This document shows, in pieces, positions 49,092-58,305 of a stretch of DNA of 64,000 nucleotides. Numbering within the stretch: the stretch's first letter is position 1; each line of letters opens with the position of its first letter. The notes below the pieces were generated by a model. That model did no database searches, was not told where the DNA came from, and was given only the letters and a program-made list of their open reading frames with translations. The translations under genes were made by a program, and so were the position numbers. The DNA comes from Rhodocyclaceae bacterium (GTDB lineage Bacteria > Pseudomonadota > Gammaproteobacteria > Burkholderiales > Rhodocyclaceae): the NCBI GenBank assembly GCA_023230455.1, contig JALNXH010000009.1, positions 1 to 64,000 on the forward strand, written 5' to 3'.

Positions 49092-51863
49092 ATGAAACGC
49101 ATGCTATTCAATGCGACGCAGGCTGAGGAACTCCGCGTCGCGATCGTCGATGGTCAGAAACTGATTGACCTCGACATCGAATCAGCCGCCAAAGAGCAAC
49201 GCAAAAGTAACATTTACAAAGCCGTCATCACCCGCATCGAGCCCAGCCTCGAAGCGGCGTTTGTCGATTATGGCGCCGAGCGCCACGGCTTCCTGCCTTT
49301 CAAGGAAGTCGCCCGCACTTATTTCCAGCCCAGTTCTGAACCCGGCCGGGCGCGTATTCAGGATGCGCTCAAGGTTGGACAAGAACTCATCGTCCAGGTC
49401 GAAAAGGACGAGCGCGGCAACAAGGGCGCCGCCCTCACCACCTTTATCTCGCTGGCCGGCCGCTACCTTGTACTGATGCCCAACAACCCGCGCGGCGGCG
49501 GCGTATCGCGCCGCGTCGAGGGCGAGGAGCGCCAGGAGCTGCGCGACGTAATGGATCAACTCGACGTCCCTGGGGGCATGAGCCTGATCGCCCGCACTGC
49601 CGGCATCGGCCGCAACGCCGAAGAATTGCAGTGGGATCTCAACTACCTGCTACAGCTGTGGGGCGCCATTGAAGGCGCCGCGCAAGGCCAAACCGGTGCA
49701 TTCCTGATTTATCAGGAATCGAGCTTGGTCATCCGCGCCATCCGCGACTATTTCCACTCGGAAATCGGGGAAATACTCATCGACACCGACGACATCTACG
49801 ATCAGGCCCAGCAGTTCATGGCCCATGTGATGCCGGGCAACGTCAATCGGGTCAAGCGCTACAAGGACGATGTTCCGCTGTTCTCGCGCTTCCAGATCGA
49901 ACATCAGATCGAGTCCGCCTACTCGCGCCAGGTAACCTTGCCCTCGGGCGGCGCCATCGTCATCGACCACACCGAAGCCCTGGTGTCGGTAGACGTCAAC
50001 TCCGGTCGTGCCACCAAGGGCAGCGACATCGAGGAAACCGCCTTCCGCACCAACTGCGAAGCCGCCGACGAAATCGCCCGCCAGTTGCGCCTGCGCGATC
50101 TGGGCGGACTCATCGTGATCGACTTCATCGACATGGAATCGTCGAAGAACCAGCGCGAAGTCGAAAACCGCCTGCGCGATGCCCTGCACCACGACCGCGC
50201 CCGCGTCCAGACCGGCAAGATCAGTCGTTTCGGCCTGCTCGAATTGTCGCGCCAGCGGCTGCGCCCGGCACTCGCCGAGACCAGCTACATCACCTGCCCG
50301 CGCTGCACCGGCACCGGTCATATCCGTTCCACCGAATCCGCGGCACTGCACATCCTGCGCATCCTCGAAGAGGAGTCGATGAAGGAGAATACCGGTGCCC
50401 TGCACGTGCAAGTTCCGGTCGACGTCGGCACTTTCCTGCTCAACGAAAAACGCGACGACATCGCCCGCATAGAAATGCGTCACCGTGTCAACCTCGTCAT
50501 CGTCCCCAATCGTCACCTGGAAACGCCGGCACACGAAATTATTCGTCTGCGGCACGACCAGTTGAACGCCGAAGGACTGACCTTGGCCAGTTACCAGATG
50601 GCCGAGAAACCCGTCGAGGAAACCTATCAGCCCCCATCGGCGCAGAATGAGGCGAAACCGGCCAAGGCCGAAGCAGCGGTCAAGGGCATTACCCCGGATC
50701 AGCCCGCCCCGATAGTCGAACCGAAATCCGCAGCCAAGGCCGAAATCAAGAGCGAACCGGGCCTCTTTGGCAAGGTCATTTCCTTCCTGTTTGGCAGCAA
50801 GGAAGAGGTCAAGCCGGTCAGCGAAGAGAAGATTGGCAAGACCGGCGGCCGGCGCGAACGCAACGAACGGGGTGATCGCGGCGAGCGCGGGCGCCCGCGC
50901 AATCGCCGCGATGTGCGTGATGGCAACCGCGAACCGCGCGAAGGCCGGGAAAACGGTGAGCGCAAGGAACGTAACGAGCAACGCCCGCCCAAAGCGCGCG
51001 AAGAACAGGCGACACAGACCGGACAGGGCGGCGAAGGACGCCGCCAGCGCGGCGAACGCAACCGCGACGAACGCCCGGCCGAAATCAACAAGGAGCAACG
51101 CGAACCCCGCGAAGGGCGTGAGCCGCGGGAAACACGGGAACCCCGCGAGCCGCGGGAACCCAGACCGCCGCGCCCGCCGCGCACAGAACAGGCGCCTAAG
51201 GCAGACAGTGCGGCCGAAGGTGAAACACGTCCGAACCCGGTTGGCGAAGACGAAGGCCAGAGCGAACAACGCCGTCGCCGTCGCGGCGGCCGCGGTCGTG
51301 GCGAACGTCGCAGCGATGAACGGCCGGGCACCGAGGCTGGCGCTCCGTTCGCCGATGCCGCATCGATAGCCGAAACGTCGGCGATCATCGCCGACGCCGT
51401 GCCAGTCGCTGCCGAAACGGCACCGGTGGCCGTGGCAATGGCTACAGCAGTAGTCGCCGAGGAAACGATATTGGCTGTGCCCGCCTCGTTGGTCGCATCC
51501 ACGCCTCAGGTAATCGACGAGCCGGCCGTCGCACCCGCACCGATCGCAGCGCCGGTTGTACAGACCGTTGTGGAAGTGGCAGTGCCGCCACCCGTCGCCG
51601 TAGGTGCCGCCGCGCAAGCGCCGCTGTTTGCCGAAACTCAACAAGCTCCGGCAGCAACGCCGCCGGCTATTTCTACAGCCCCGGTAGCGAATTTTTCCGC
51701 CAATTTGCAAAAGGTCGGACTGGTAATGATCGAAACCGCCGCCGAATGCTCCCAGGCAATCCCGCTTGATAACCCGCCGCAGGTACTTGGTCGCAAGCCG
51801 AAACCTGTAACAGTGGCTGTCAGCGAACCGTTGCAGATGGTGGAAACAAGAACCGGGCAATAG
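49092..51863 (+). CDS. rne: Ribonuclease E
   Basis: 923 residues from the ATG at 49092 (MKRMLFNATQAEELRVAIVDG). The N-terminal half is the catalytic domain: S1 domain with AAFVDYGAERHGFLPFKEV, DNase-like part with VVIDFIDMESSKNQREVE (metal-binding Asp), and the zinc link CPRCTGTGHI. From about residue 520 the protein is low-complexity and disordered. It has arginine-rich stretches (runs of E-P-R-E and R-R-R-R-G-G-R-G-R) that bind RNA and scaffold the degradosome, and an alanine/valine/proline-rich part before the end. Long leader, strong terminator. Confidence 0.95.
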   Translation: MKRMLFNATQAEELRVAIVDGQKLIDLDIESAAKEQRKSNIYKAVITRIEPSLEAAFVDYGAERHGFLPFKEVARTYFQPSSEPGRARIQDALKVGQELIVQVEKDERGNKGAALTTFISLAGRYLVLMPNNPRGGGVSRRVEGEERQELRDVMDQLDVPGGMSLIARTAGIGRNAEELQWDLNYLLQLWGAIEGAAQGQTGAFLIYQESSLVIRAIRDYFHSEIGEILIDTDDIYDQAQQFMAHVMPGNVNRVKRYKDDVPLFSRFQIEHQIESAYSRQVTLPSGGAIVIDHTEALVSVDVNSGRATKGSDIEETAFRTNCEAADEIARQLRLRDLGGLIVIDFIDMESSKNQREVENRLRDALHHDRARVQTGKISRFGLLELSRQRLRPALAETSYITCPRCTGTGHIRSTESAALHILRILEEESMKENTGALHVQVPVDVGTFLLNEKRDDIARIEMRHRVNLVIVPNRHLETPAHEIIRLRHDQLNAEGLTLASYQMAEKPVEETYQPPSAQNEAKPAKAEAAVKGITPDQPAPIVEPKSAAKAEIKSEPGLFGKVISFLFGSKEEVKPVSEEKIGKTGGRRERNERGDRGERGRPRNRRDVRDGNREPREGRENGERKERNEQRPPKAREEQATQTGQGGEGRRQRGERNRDERPAEINKEQREPREGREPRETREPREPREPRPPRPPRTEQAPKADSAAEGETRPNPVGEDEGQSEQRRRRRGGRGRGERRSDERPGTEAGAPFADAASIAETSAIIADAVPVAAETAPVAVAMATAVVAEETILAVPASLVASTPQVIDEPAVAPAPIAAPVVQTVVEVAVPPPVAVGAAAQAPLFAETQQAPAATPPAISTAPVANFSANLQKVGLVMIETAAECSQAIPLDNPPQVLGRKPKPVTVAVSEPLQMVETRTGQ

Positions 51864-51882
51864 GCTGTCGTTCCATATCGAC

Positions 51883-51913
51883 AAAAAAGGCACGCCATGG
51901 CGTGCCTTTTTTT
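51883..51913. terminator. Terminator between rne and the convergent c-di-GMP gene
   Basis: Perfect palindrome AAAAAAGGCACGCCA / TGGCGTGCCTTTTTT, with T-runs on both strands. It ends rne on the plus strand and the GGDEF-EAL gene on the minus strand. Confidence 0.9.
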
Positions 51914-51923
51914 CGGCCGCCCC

Positions 51924-54900
51924 CTAACCTTTGACTTTCTCCCTACGCCAATCACGGACCCAGTCGGCAAGCTCGACGGCCGGCAGGGGGCGGCTGAAAA
52001 GATAGCCCTGAATCTCCTGGCAGCCGTGGGCGCGAAGAAAGTCGAGTTGCTCGCCGGTTTCAACACCTTCGGCGATGGTCTTGAACTTCAATGTCGTGGC
52101 GAGATTGATGATCGCCTGGACAATCGCACCGTCCTCGTGATTGTGTGTAATGTCGCGCACGAAGGATTGGTCGATTTTCAACTTGTCGACCTGAAAACGC
52201 TTCAAGTAATTCAGCGAGGAATAACCGGTGCCGAAATCATCGATGGCGATCATAACGCCTCGCGCATGCAATGCGTCCATCATCGCAATGGCGGCCAGCG
52301 GATCTTCCATCGTCACGCTCTCGGTCAACTCCAACTCCAGACAGGAATTAGGCAGTCCCGCATCGGCCAGTAGGCTTTCTATCATCGCCGGCAGATCCTG
52401 CTGGCGAAACTGCACAGCAGAAAGATTGACGGCCACTTGGCGAAGCGGCAGTCCGTCGTCCATCCACCCTTTCAGCTGCTTCAAGGCCGTGCGCAAGACC
52501 CATTCGCCAATCGGCAAGATCAACCCGCTGCTTTCCGCAATCGGAATGAACTCTGCCGGAGAAATCAGCCCCTGCTCGGGATGGCGCCAGCGGATAAGCG
52601 CCTCGACGCCGACGATGGCGCCGCTCCCAAGATCGATCTGCGGCTGATAATGGAGCAGCAATTCGTCGCGCTCGAGCGCCCGTCTCAGAGCCGTTTCCAA
52701 CTGCAGGAGGCGGGCCGAGCGCGCCTGCATTTCGGGAGCGAAGAAACGATACGTGTTGCGCCCCTCCTGTTTCGCCCAGTTGGCGGCGGTATCCGCTTTG
52801 CGCAACAATGTCTCGAAATCCTTGCCGTCGGTCGGGTACAAGCCGATACCCATCGAGGAAGTGACGCCCAGTTCGCTACCTTCGATGACGACGGGTTGCG
52901 CAACCGCCTGAAGCAGCTTCTGGCCGACATGTGCCGTTCTTTCCGCATCGGCATGCGGCAGCAGCAGGACAAACTCGTCGCCGCCCAGCCGGGAAACCGT
53001 GTCCTCCGCGCGCAGGATATTCTGGAAGCGGCGGGTTACTTCAATCAGCAGCAGATCGCCGATCCGGTGGCCGAGATTGTCGTTGATGTTCTTGAAATGA
53101 TCGAGATCCAGGAATATCAGCGCCAGCGGTTCGTCGTTCCGCTGCGCGAAACCCAGCGCTTGGGCGAAACGATCGGCAAACAAGGTGAGATTGGGCAGCC
53201 CGGTCAACGTATCGAAATGCGTCAGATGCTGAATACGCGCTTCAGCCTCGTCACGTTTTGACAGATCGCGAATGAAAACCGAAAAACATCCGCCCTGCTC
53301 CGGCATATATGTTGCGCTGACTTCGACCGGCTTGATTTCCCCGAATTTGGTACGGTGGCGACTCTCGAAGAGCGAGGCACCTTCCCGCCTGACCTGTTGG
53401 AAACGACTGGACGTTGCTTCCGCAGACTCGGCCACCACGATGTCGCTGACCCGAAGGCAAAGCAACTCTTCACGGCTATATCCTGAAAACTCGACATAGG
53501 CATCGTTGACTTCGCGCAGGTACCCGTCGCTATCGGCCAGCCAGAAGCCGTCCTGTGACGTGGTTACGACCGCGCGGTACCTTTCCTCGCTCTCGCGCAT
53601 CGCCGCGCTCAGGCGCTTCTGCTCGGCAACCAGGTCGATGCGATCCAGCGCATAGCCGATATCCATCGCCATCTCGCTTAACAGGGCAATCATTTTTTCG
53701 TCGAACGCGCGGGGCTCGGTGTGGTACAGACTGAGCACCATATGAACTTCCCCGCCGCGAACGATCGGGAAGGCGGCGCTGGTTTGCCATCCGAAAGGAC
53801 GCGCCCGTTCATGCCAGGGGCGCGTCGACTCGGCCGACAGGTAATCCTGGACGATTACCGGCCGATTCGTTTTCCATGCGGTTGCCGAGGGTCCCCGTCG
53901 TTCAGAAGCCAATGAATCGAGCGGCAGACGGATGCCATCGAGAAAATCGAGGCCGCTGCCGAAGCGGGCCGCAACGACAATGTTGGAGCGGGTTTCGTCC
54001 GCACGCCCGATCCAGGCCAGTTGAGCACCACCATATTCGACGGCGATTCGGCAAATGCGGTCGAGCAACTCCGCTTCGCCTTCAACCCGGACAATGGTCT
54101 GGTTGGTCTCGGAGAGCGCGGCATAGATCTGGTTGAGGCGCGCAACCTGCGCATCGTGCTGCTCGATGGCTGTAGCCATTTCGTTGAAACCGTCGGCCAG
54201 GCGCGAAACCTCGTCGTTACCGGACAGGTCCACACGAACCGAAAGGTCTCCGGCCTGCATGCGGCGCGAAGCGTGTTCGAGTCGTGCCAAGCGGCGAGTC
54301 ACCATACGCTGCATCAACGCGCCAAGCAGCAGCATCAAGAGAACATACCCGCCGGCACGGATCCAGAAAAGTTGCATCCATGCCGCCATCACGCGCTGTC
54401 GAATCTCATCCATCGGCAGCTTGATGCTCATCACACCACGCAGATCGCCTACCTTGTAGTCGTAAGCCGCCGTGTAAGTATCGCGAATAGTGGCCGGGGA
54501 CATCGCCTGGTCGCCATGGCATTTGAGGCAATAGGTCTCAACCCAGATTGGGGCAGTGAAGTGATACAGGACAGCCCCCTTGGCGCCGCTGATCACGCTG
54601 ACGTGATCGGGAGCATTCGGGTTAGCGCGAAACCACTCCATCGCCACCAGTTCGTCGGCGTCGGCCTGGTTGCGCGGATTGCGGGGTTTATCGGAAACAT
54701 TGTTGAAACGGAGGCCGCTCTCGATCCATTTGGGGAAATCGGCCGAAATGCGTGAAAGCGCATGGGCCGGAAGAAAACCAACGGTCTTGTCGTTGAGCGG
54801 AAGTTCGCTGGCGACGAACTGCTGGTGATAGACGCGACGCGTAGCCATCAAAATAGCTCGAATGATGCGTGCCTCTTCATCCAAGTGACTGCGAACCTGA

Positions 54901-54995
54901 TTCTCGATGTCGCGGTAACCAAGAAATAGATCCAGCGTCATGATTGACGCGATGACTATGCCCGTTCCCAGCCAGATTTTGGCCTGTAGTTTCAT
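51924..54995 (-). CDS. GGDEF-EAL cyclic-di-GMP protein with haem-binding periplasmic sensor
   Basis: 1023 residues from the ATG at 54995 (MKLQAKIWLGTGIVIASIMT). Domains: membrane helix 5-25; periplasmic DUF3365/Tll0287-like sensor (about 30-200) with a c-type haem site C156-L-K-C-H160; helix 2 (210-230); HAMP; GAF (about 300-450); PAS (470-585); GGDEF (595-755); EAL (765-1015). GGDEF at 671-675 is intact, and an RxxD inhibitory site (662-665) lies at the right spacing. EAL starts at 798, with DDFGTG and the catalytic Lys region kept, so both synthesis and breakdown of c-di-GMP are possible. It probably answers to redox state or a gas ligand. Confidence 0.9.
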   Translation of the reverse strand: MKLQAKIWLGTGIVIASIMTLDLFLGYRDIENQVRSHLDEEARIIRAILMATRRVYHQQFVASELPLNDKTVGFLPAHALSRISADFPKWIESGLRFNNVSDKPRNPRNQADADELVAMEWFRANPNAPDHVSVISGAKGAVLYHFTAPIWVETYCLKCHGDQAMSPATIRDTYTAAYDYKVGDLRGVMSIKLPMDEIRQRVMAAWMQLFWIRAGGYVLLMLLLGALMQRMVTRRLARLEHASRRMQAGDLSVRVDLSGNDEVSRLADGFNEMATAIEQHDAQVARLNQIYAALSETNQTIVRVEGEAELLDRICRIAVEYGGAQLAWIGRADETRSNIVVAARFGSGLDFLDGIRLPLDSLASERRGPSATAWKTNRPVIVQDYLSAESTRPWHERARPFGWQTSAAFPIVRGGEVHMVLSLYHTEPRAFDEKMIALLSEMAMDIGYALDRIDLVAEQKRLSAAMRESEERYRAVVTTSQDGFWLADSDGYLREVNDAYVEFSGYSREELLCLRVSDIVVAESAEATSSRFQQVRREGASLFESRHRTKFGEIKPVEVSATYMPEQGGCFSVFIRDLSKRDEAEARIQHLTHFDTLTGLPNLTLFADRFAQALGFAQRNDEPLALIFLDLDHFKNINDNLGHRIGDLLLIEVTRRFQNILRAEDTVSRLGGDEFVLLLPHADAERTAHVGQKLLQAVAQPVVIEGSELGVTSSMGIGLYPTDGKDFETLLRKADTAANWAKQEGRNTYRFFAPEMQARSARLLQLETALRRALERDELLLHYQPQIDLGSGAIVGVEALIRWRHPEQGLISPAEFIPIAESSGLILPIGEWVLRTALKQLKGWMDDGLPLRQVAVNLSAVQFRQQDLPAMIESLLADAGLPNSCLELELTESVTMEDPLAAIAMMDALHARGVMIAIDDFGTGYSSLNYLKRFQVDKLKIDQSFVRDITHNHEDGAIVQAIINLATTLKFKTIAEGVETGEQLDFLRAHGCQEIQGYLFSRPLPAVELADWVRDWRREKVKG

Positions 54996-55069
54996 GGCGG
55001 CTATTCTATGGTTGCAAGGCCTATCCGGTGACGGGGTTGTCGCGAACGACTTGATCTCCGTCAACCTCC

Positions 55070-56638
55070 TCACGATCCATCGACAAGCACTTTCAGCATC
55101 GCATCTTCGCGACGAATATGCTGGATCAGCCATCTGCTCAGGTAACGCAGAACGTCGAACTGTGCCGTAAGCGGATTGTCGTGGAACTCCCCATTGAACT
55201 CGCGCAATTTCTCCTCAAAATGCCGGTGCTGCTCCTGCTGCCGTCCCAACGCCGAGTAGCCATGACTTTCCATCATCCGTTCTTCGGCACGGAAGTGAAC
55301 CTGGGCATATTGATCGAGCGCCTTCAGTACACGCAATACGTCCCGGGAACCGCGTCTGTTGGCAACCGCATCGAACAAGTCGTTGGCCAAGTCGAACAGA
55401 TAACGATGATGCTCGTCGATAACATCGATACCGATACGCAACTCCTCATCCCACGGTATCCATGCCAAGTCACGGTGGGCTGCGTGAGGCAGATTGAGGA
55501 TTTGCTTGGGATCGATAATGTCGTCGCGGTACAGTTCGCGGATACGCAATATCTGCGGCAACGCGCGCTCGAAGGCAGCCACCACCACCGGATCGAAATG
55601 AATTCCCGCCTGACTGCGAACCCACTCGATCGCTTCCTCAAGCGGCCATGGGTGTTTGTAAGGGCGCACCGAAGTAAGCGCGTCGAAAACGTCGGCGATC
55701 GCACAAATACGCGCCAATACCGGAATGGCCTCGCCGGCGAGGCCATTGGGGTAGCCGGTCCCGTCCCACCGCTCATGGTGGTAGTTCGCGATATCGGAAG
55801 CGGCAGCGATCAGGCTGTCGTCCCCCGTCAGGAGGCGTTTGCCAATCTCGGTGTGGGTCTTCATGACCTCGAATTCGTCGATGGTAAGGCGACCCGGCTT
55901 GAGCAGAATGGCGTCGGGAATGCCTATTTTTCCAACGTCGTGCATCGGCGCGCAAATCGACAGCAACTCGCGCATTTCGGCCGGCAAGTCCATCGCGCCA
56001 GCAATCGCATTCGCGTAGTGGGTCATGCGCATTACGTGCATGCCGGTTTCGTTGTCGCGATACTCCGATGCCGCACCTAGCCGCCGAATCGCGTCGGTAC
56101 GGGCATCCTCCAGCTCAAGCTCGCGCAAACGCAGGGTTTCGTCGATCAGGCAGCGCGCTACCAGCGCGGACATGGTGCCGGCCAGATCGGACATGAACTG
56201 AATCGCCATCGGGTCGGGCACCCAGTTCGGTTCGATGAAAAGAAGCATCCGCCCGAGTTGCCGGCTCTCTTCTCGCAACGGCAACACGAAACACGGCGCG
56301 TCGCCGTCTACATCGAGCAAAGACAGTGGAGGCAAATGTACTCTCGGTGTACATACATAAGCCTGCCCTCGGCTAACGCTGACCGCATCGACGCCATCGT
56401 CGTACTGCACGTGATGCAACCATGCCGGCGCCAGTCCAAACTGAGCCACTTGAATCAGGCGATTGCGGGGATTGAACAGCAGAATCGCGCTCTTCGGAAT
56501 AATCCGGATACCTGGAAGATCGCGTAGCAGATCAAACAGCCGGGCTTGTAGCTCATCGAGGCCGCCATCCGCGACGCTAACCCGGGTCAACTCAAAGAAA
56601 AGTCGCCCGATTGCCTGGATTTCCTGATCCTTGTGCAT
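55070..56638 (-). CDS. HD-GYP phosphodiesterase with GAF-like and C-terminal haemerythrin domains
   Basis: 522 residues. N-terminal GAF-like domain (about 10-165). HD-GYP domain (185-365) with H201, the H233-D234 pair in PMHDVGKIG, HHERWDGTGYPNGL (GYP at 295-297) and IADVFDALTS. The C-terminal part (390-520) is a bacteriohaemerythrin: IDEHHRYLFDL, HFRAEERMM, HRHFEE and HIRREDAML supply the di-iron ligands. It is likely to break down c-di-GMP under control of O2 or another ligand on the di-iron centre. It is 74 bases upstream of the haem-sensing GGDEF-EAL gene on the same strand. Confidence 0.92.
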   Translation of the reverse strand: MHKDQEIQAIGRLFFELTRVSVADGGLDELQARLFDLLRDLPGIRIIPKSAILLFNPRNRLIQVAQFGLAPAWLHHVQYDDGVDAVSVSRGQAYVCTPRVHLPPLSLLDVDGDAPCFVLPLREESRQLGRMLLFIEPNWVPDPMAIQFMSDLAGTMSALVARCLIDETLRLRELELEDARTDAIRRLGAASEYRDNETGMHVMRMTHYANAIAGAMDLPAEMRELLSICAPMHDVGKIGIPDAILLKPGRLTIDEFEVMKTHTEIGKRLLTGDDSLIAAASDIANYHHERWDGTGYPNGLAGEAIPVLARICAIADVFDALTSVRPYKHPWPLEEAIEWVRSQAGIHFDPVVVAAFERALPQILRIRELYRDDIIDPKQILNLPHAAHRDLAWIPWDEELRIGIDVIDEHHRYLFDLANDLFDAVANRRGSRDVLRVLKALDQYAQVHFRAEERMMESHGYSALGRQQEQHRHFEEKLREFNGEFHDNPLTAQFDVLRYLSRWLIQHIRREDAMLKVLVDGS

Positions 56639-56796
56639 CGTTTACCCATCTAGTCAGCAGCGCACAGCGCCTTCACCGTCCTGCATATTAAACGCGACAC
56701 CTTGCGCAGTCCTTGCTTTTCAATCCTTAGCCGAGTCGATTTCTGTTTCCCGGGCACGGACTATCGATCGCCGCTTTGGATCGCTGCATGCCTGCC

Positions 56797-57186
56797 TCAG
56801 TTCTCGGGAAAGCTCCCGGACAGGTAATACCAGCGCCCATCTTCCCGAACGAAGTCGCTCACCTCGTGCAACCGATGGGCGCGACCATTCACCTTGTAGC
56901 GGGCGACGAATTCGACCCAGGTTTCGCCAGCAGCCTTGATTTCGAGCCCAAGCCATTTGGCCGGCGGCGAATCGTCTGTTTCGCAGCGCGCTGGCCGGGT
57001 GCTGGGATGCCAGGTCTCCGTCAGATAGCGATCCAGCCCGAGCACGTAGGCACAATAACGAGAGCGCATCAGGGCTTCCGCGGTAGCGACCGGTGTGCCC
57101 CGATGGCAGGGAGCACAGCAGCATGCATAGGAAGCTCCGCTGCCGCAGGGACAGGGAGCGCCCAACACCTCGGCGGCAGACTTCAA
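56797..57186 (-). CDS. YchJ-family protein (UPF0225) with SEC-C motif
   Basis: 129 residues. N-terminal zinc-binding SEC-C-like motif CPCGSGASYACCCAPCH, then the NTF2-like fold with ALMRSRYCAYVLGLDRYLTETWHPSTRP and a C-terminal FVREDGRWYYLSGSF. Conserved across proteobacteria, with no firm role. Its start overlaps the stop of the AI-2E family gene by four bases, so the two are cotranscribed. Confidence 0.85.
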   Translation of the reverse strand: MKSAAEVLGAPCPCGSGASYACCCAPCHRGTPVATAEALMRSRYCAYVLGLDRYLTETWHPSTRPARCETDDSPPAKWLGLEIKAAGETWVEFVARYKVNGRAHRLHEVSDFVREDGRWYYLSGSFPEN

Positions 57187-58172
57187 ACCAGCCCCCGACC
57201 CTTCAGTTCATCCTTCAGGTAGGCGTAGTACACCGGCGCAGCCACTACGCCGGGTAAGCCGAAGACCGCCTCCATCATCAGCATGGCGAGCAGCAACTCC
57301 CAGGCCCGTGCGTTGATCTGGCCGCCGACAATACGGGCGTTGAGAAAATATTCGAGCTTGTGGATCACCACCAAGAACACCAGTGAGCCGAGGGCGGTGC
57401 CGGGCGAATGCGTAAGGCTGACCACCACGATCACCGTATTGGACAGCAGGTTGCCGACCACTGGGAGCAGGCCGGCAACAAAGGTAAACAGAATCATGCT
57501 GCCGGTAAAGGGGAGATGAACGCCCAACAGGGGCAGCGCAATCGCCAGATAAATCGCCGTGAAAAGGGCGTTCAGGGCGGCGATGCGCACCTGGGCGAAG
57601 ACGATGCGACGGAAGGACTCCGCCAGCCGCAGCGCCCGCTCCTGTAGCGCCTGCGCCAGCGGCTTGAGGTGCGAATGATGGGTGACCTCCTGCAAGGCCA
57701 GCAGCGCACCGACAATCATGCCGATTAGACCGTAGGCGGCGGCGCGGCCGGCTTCCTTGCCAAGCATCTGCACTTCCGCCGCATGCTCGCGTAGCCAGAG
57801 CACCGCAGCGCTGTGAATCGCATCGGCGTCGGCGGGCAGGTTGCTCGCCAGCCAGGGCGGCAAGGTGCTTCGGCTACGGTCAATGATCCGTGCCATCTCT
57901 TTCAGCAAGGCAGGCAGACTGCCCGCGTCGGAACGGAAATAGGCCACCAAGCCCACGGTCACGATGCTGACCACGGCGATCACCAGCACCGCGATGATCA
58001 CTACCGCCACCAGCCGCGCCTTGCCGACGGCAAGCTTGCCGGCAAGGATACGCACCAGTTCGAAAACCAGCAGTCCGCCCATCAGCGCGGGCAGCAGATG
58101 GAACTGGACCACAAGCAACAATGCAAGGGCGGCTATGCCCCAGGAAGCGATTTGCGATTTATTGGCAGTCAT
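57183..58172 (-). CDS. AI-2E family transporter (PerM-like membrane protein)
   Basis: 329 residues from the ATG at 58172 (MTANKSQIASWGIAALALL); the open frame upstream of it is untypical and crosses a terminator. Seven or eight membrane helices. The later part has the family region FTGSMILFTFVAGLLPVVGNLLSNT and LVFLVVIHKLEYFLNARIVGG. Members include TqsA-type exporters and cation antiporters, so the substrate is open. Confidence 0.82.
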   Translation of the reverse strand: MTANKSQIASWGIAALALLLVVQFHLLPALMGGLLVFELVRILAGKLAVGKARLVAVVIIAVLVIAVVSIVTVGLVAYFRSDAGSLPALLKEMARIIDRSRSTLPPWLASNLPADADAIHSAAVLWLREHAAEVQMLGKEAGRAAAYGLIGMIVGALLALQEVTHHSHLKPLAQALQERALRLAESFRRIVFAQVRIAALNALFTAIYLAIALPLLGVHLPFTGSMILFTFVAGLLPVVGNLLSNTVIVVVSLTHSPGTALGSLVFLVVIHKLEYFLNARIVGGQINARAWELLLAMLMMEAVFGLPGVVAAPVYYAYLKDELKGRGLV

Positions 58173-58253
58173 GAAATGACAAGCGGTGGCAACGGACGAA
58201 TTATGCGGCACGCGCGCCGATGCAGACGTGTCCTCGGGCTGAGACAAGGGGCG

Positions 58254-58287
58254 AAAAAAAGCCCGGCCCCTTGAAGGAGCCGGGCTT
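58254..58287 (-). terminator. Terminator after the thiolase gene
   Basis: AAAGCCCGGC / GCCGGGCTTT stem around a short loop. On the minus strand a long T-run follows (seven T). It starts 19 bases after the thiolase stop. Confidence 0.85.
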
Positions 58288-58305
58288 TGCTGCTGCCGTC
58301 GATGA

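Noticed and set aside
51090..51180. Repeated GAACCCCGCGA-like units
   Set aside because: They encode the E-P-R-E stretch of the disordered RNase E tail; spacing is irregular, so no CRISPR.
49650..51893. Very long open frame on the minus strand opposite rne
   Set aside because: Its protein is low-complexity and mirrors the Arg/Glu/Ala-rich rne coding sequence; GC-rich codon use leaves the opposite strand open. No family features.
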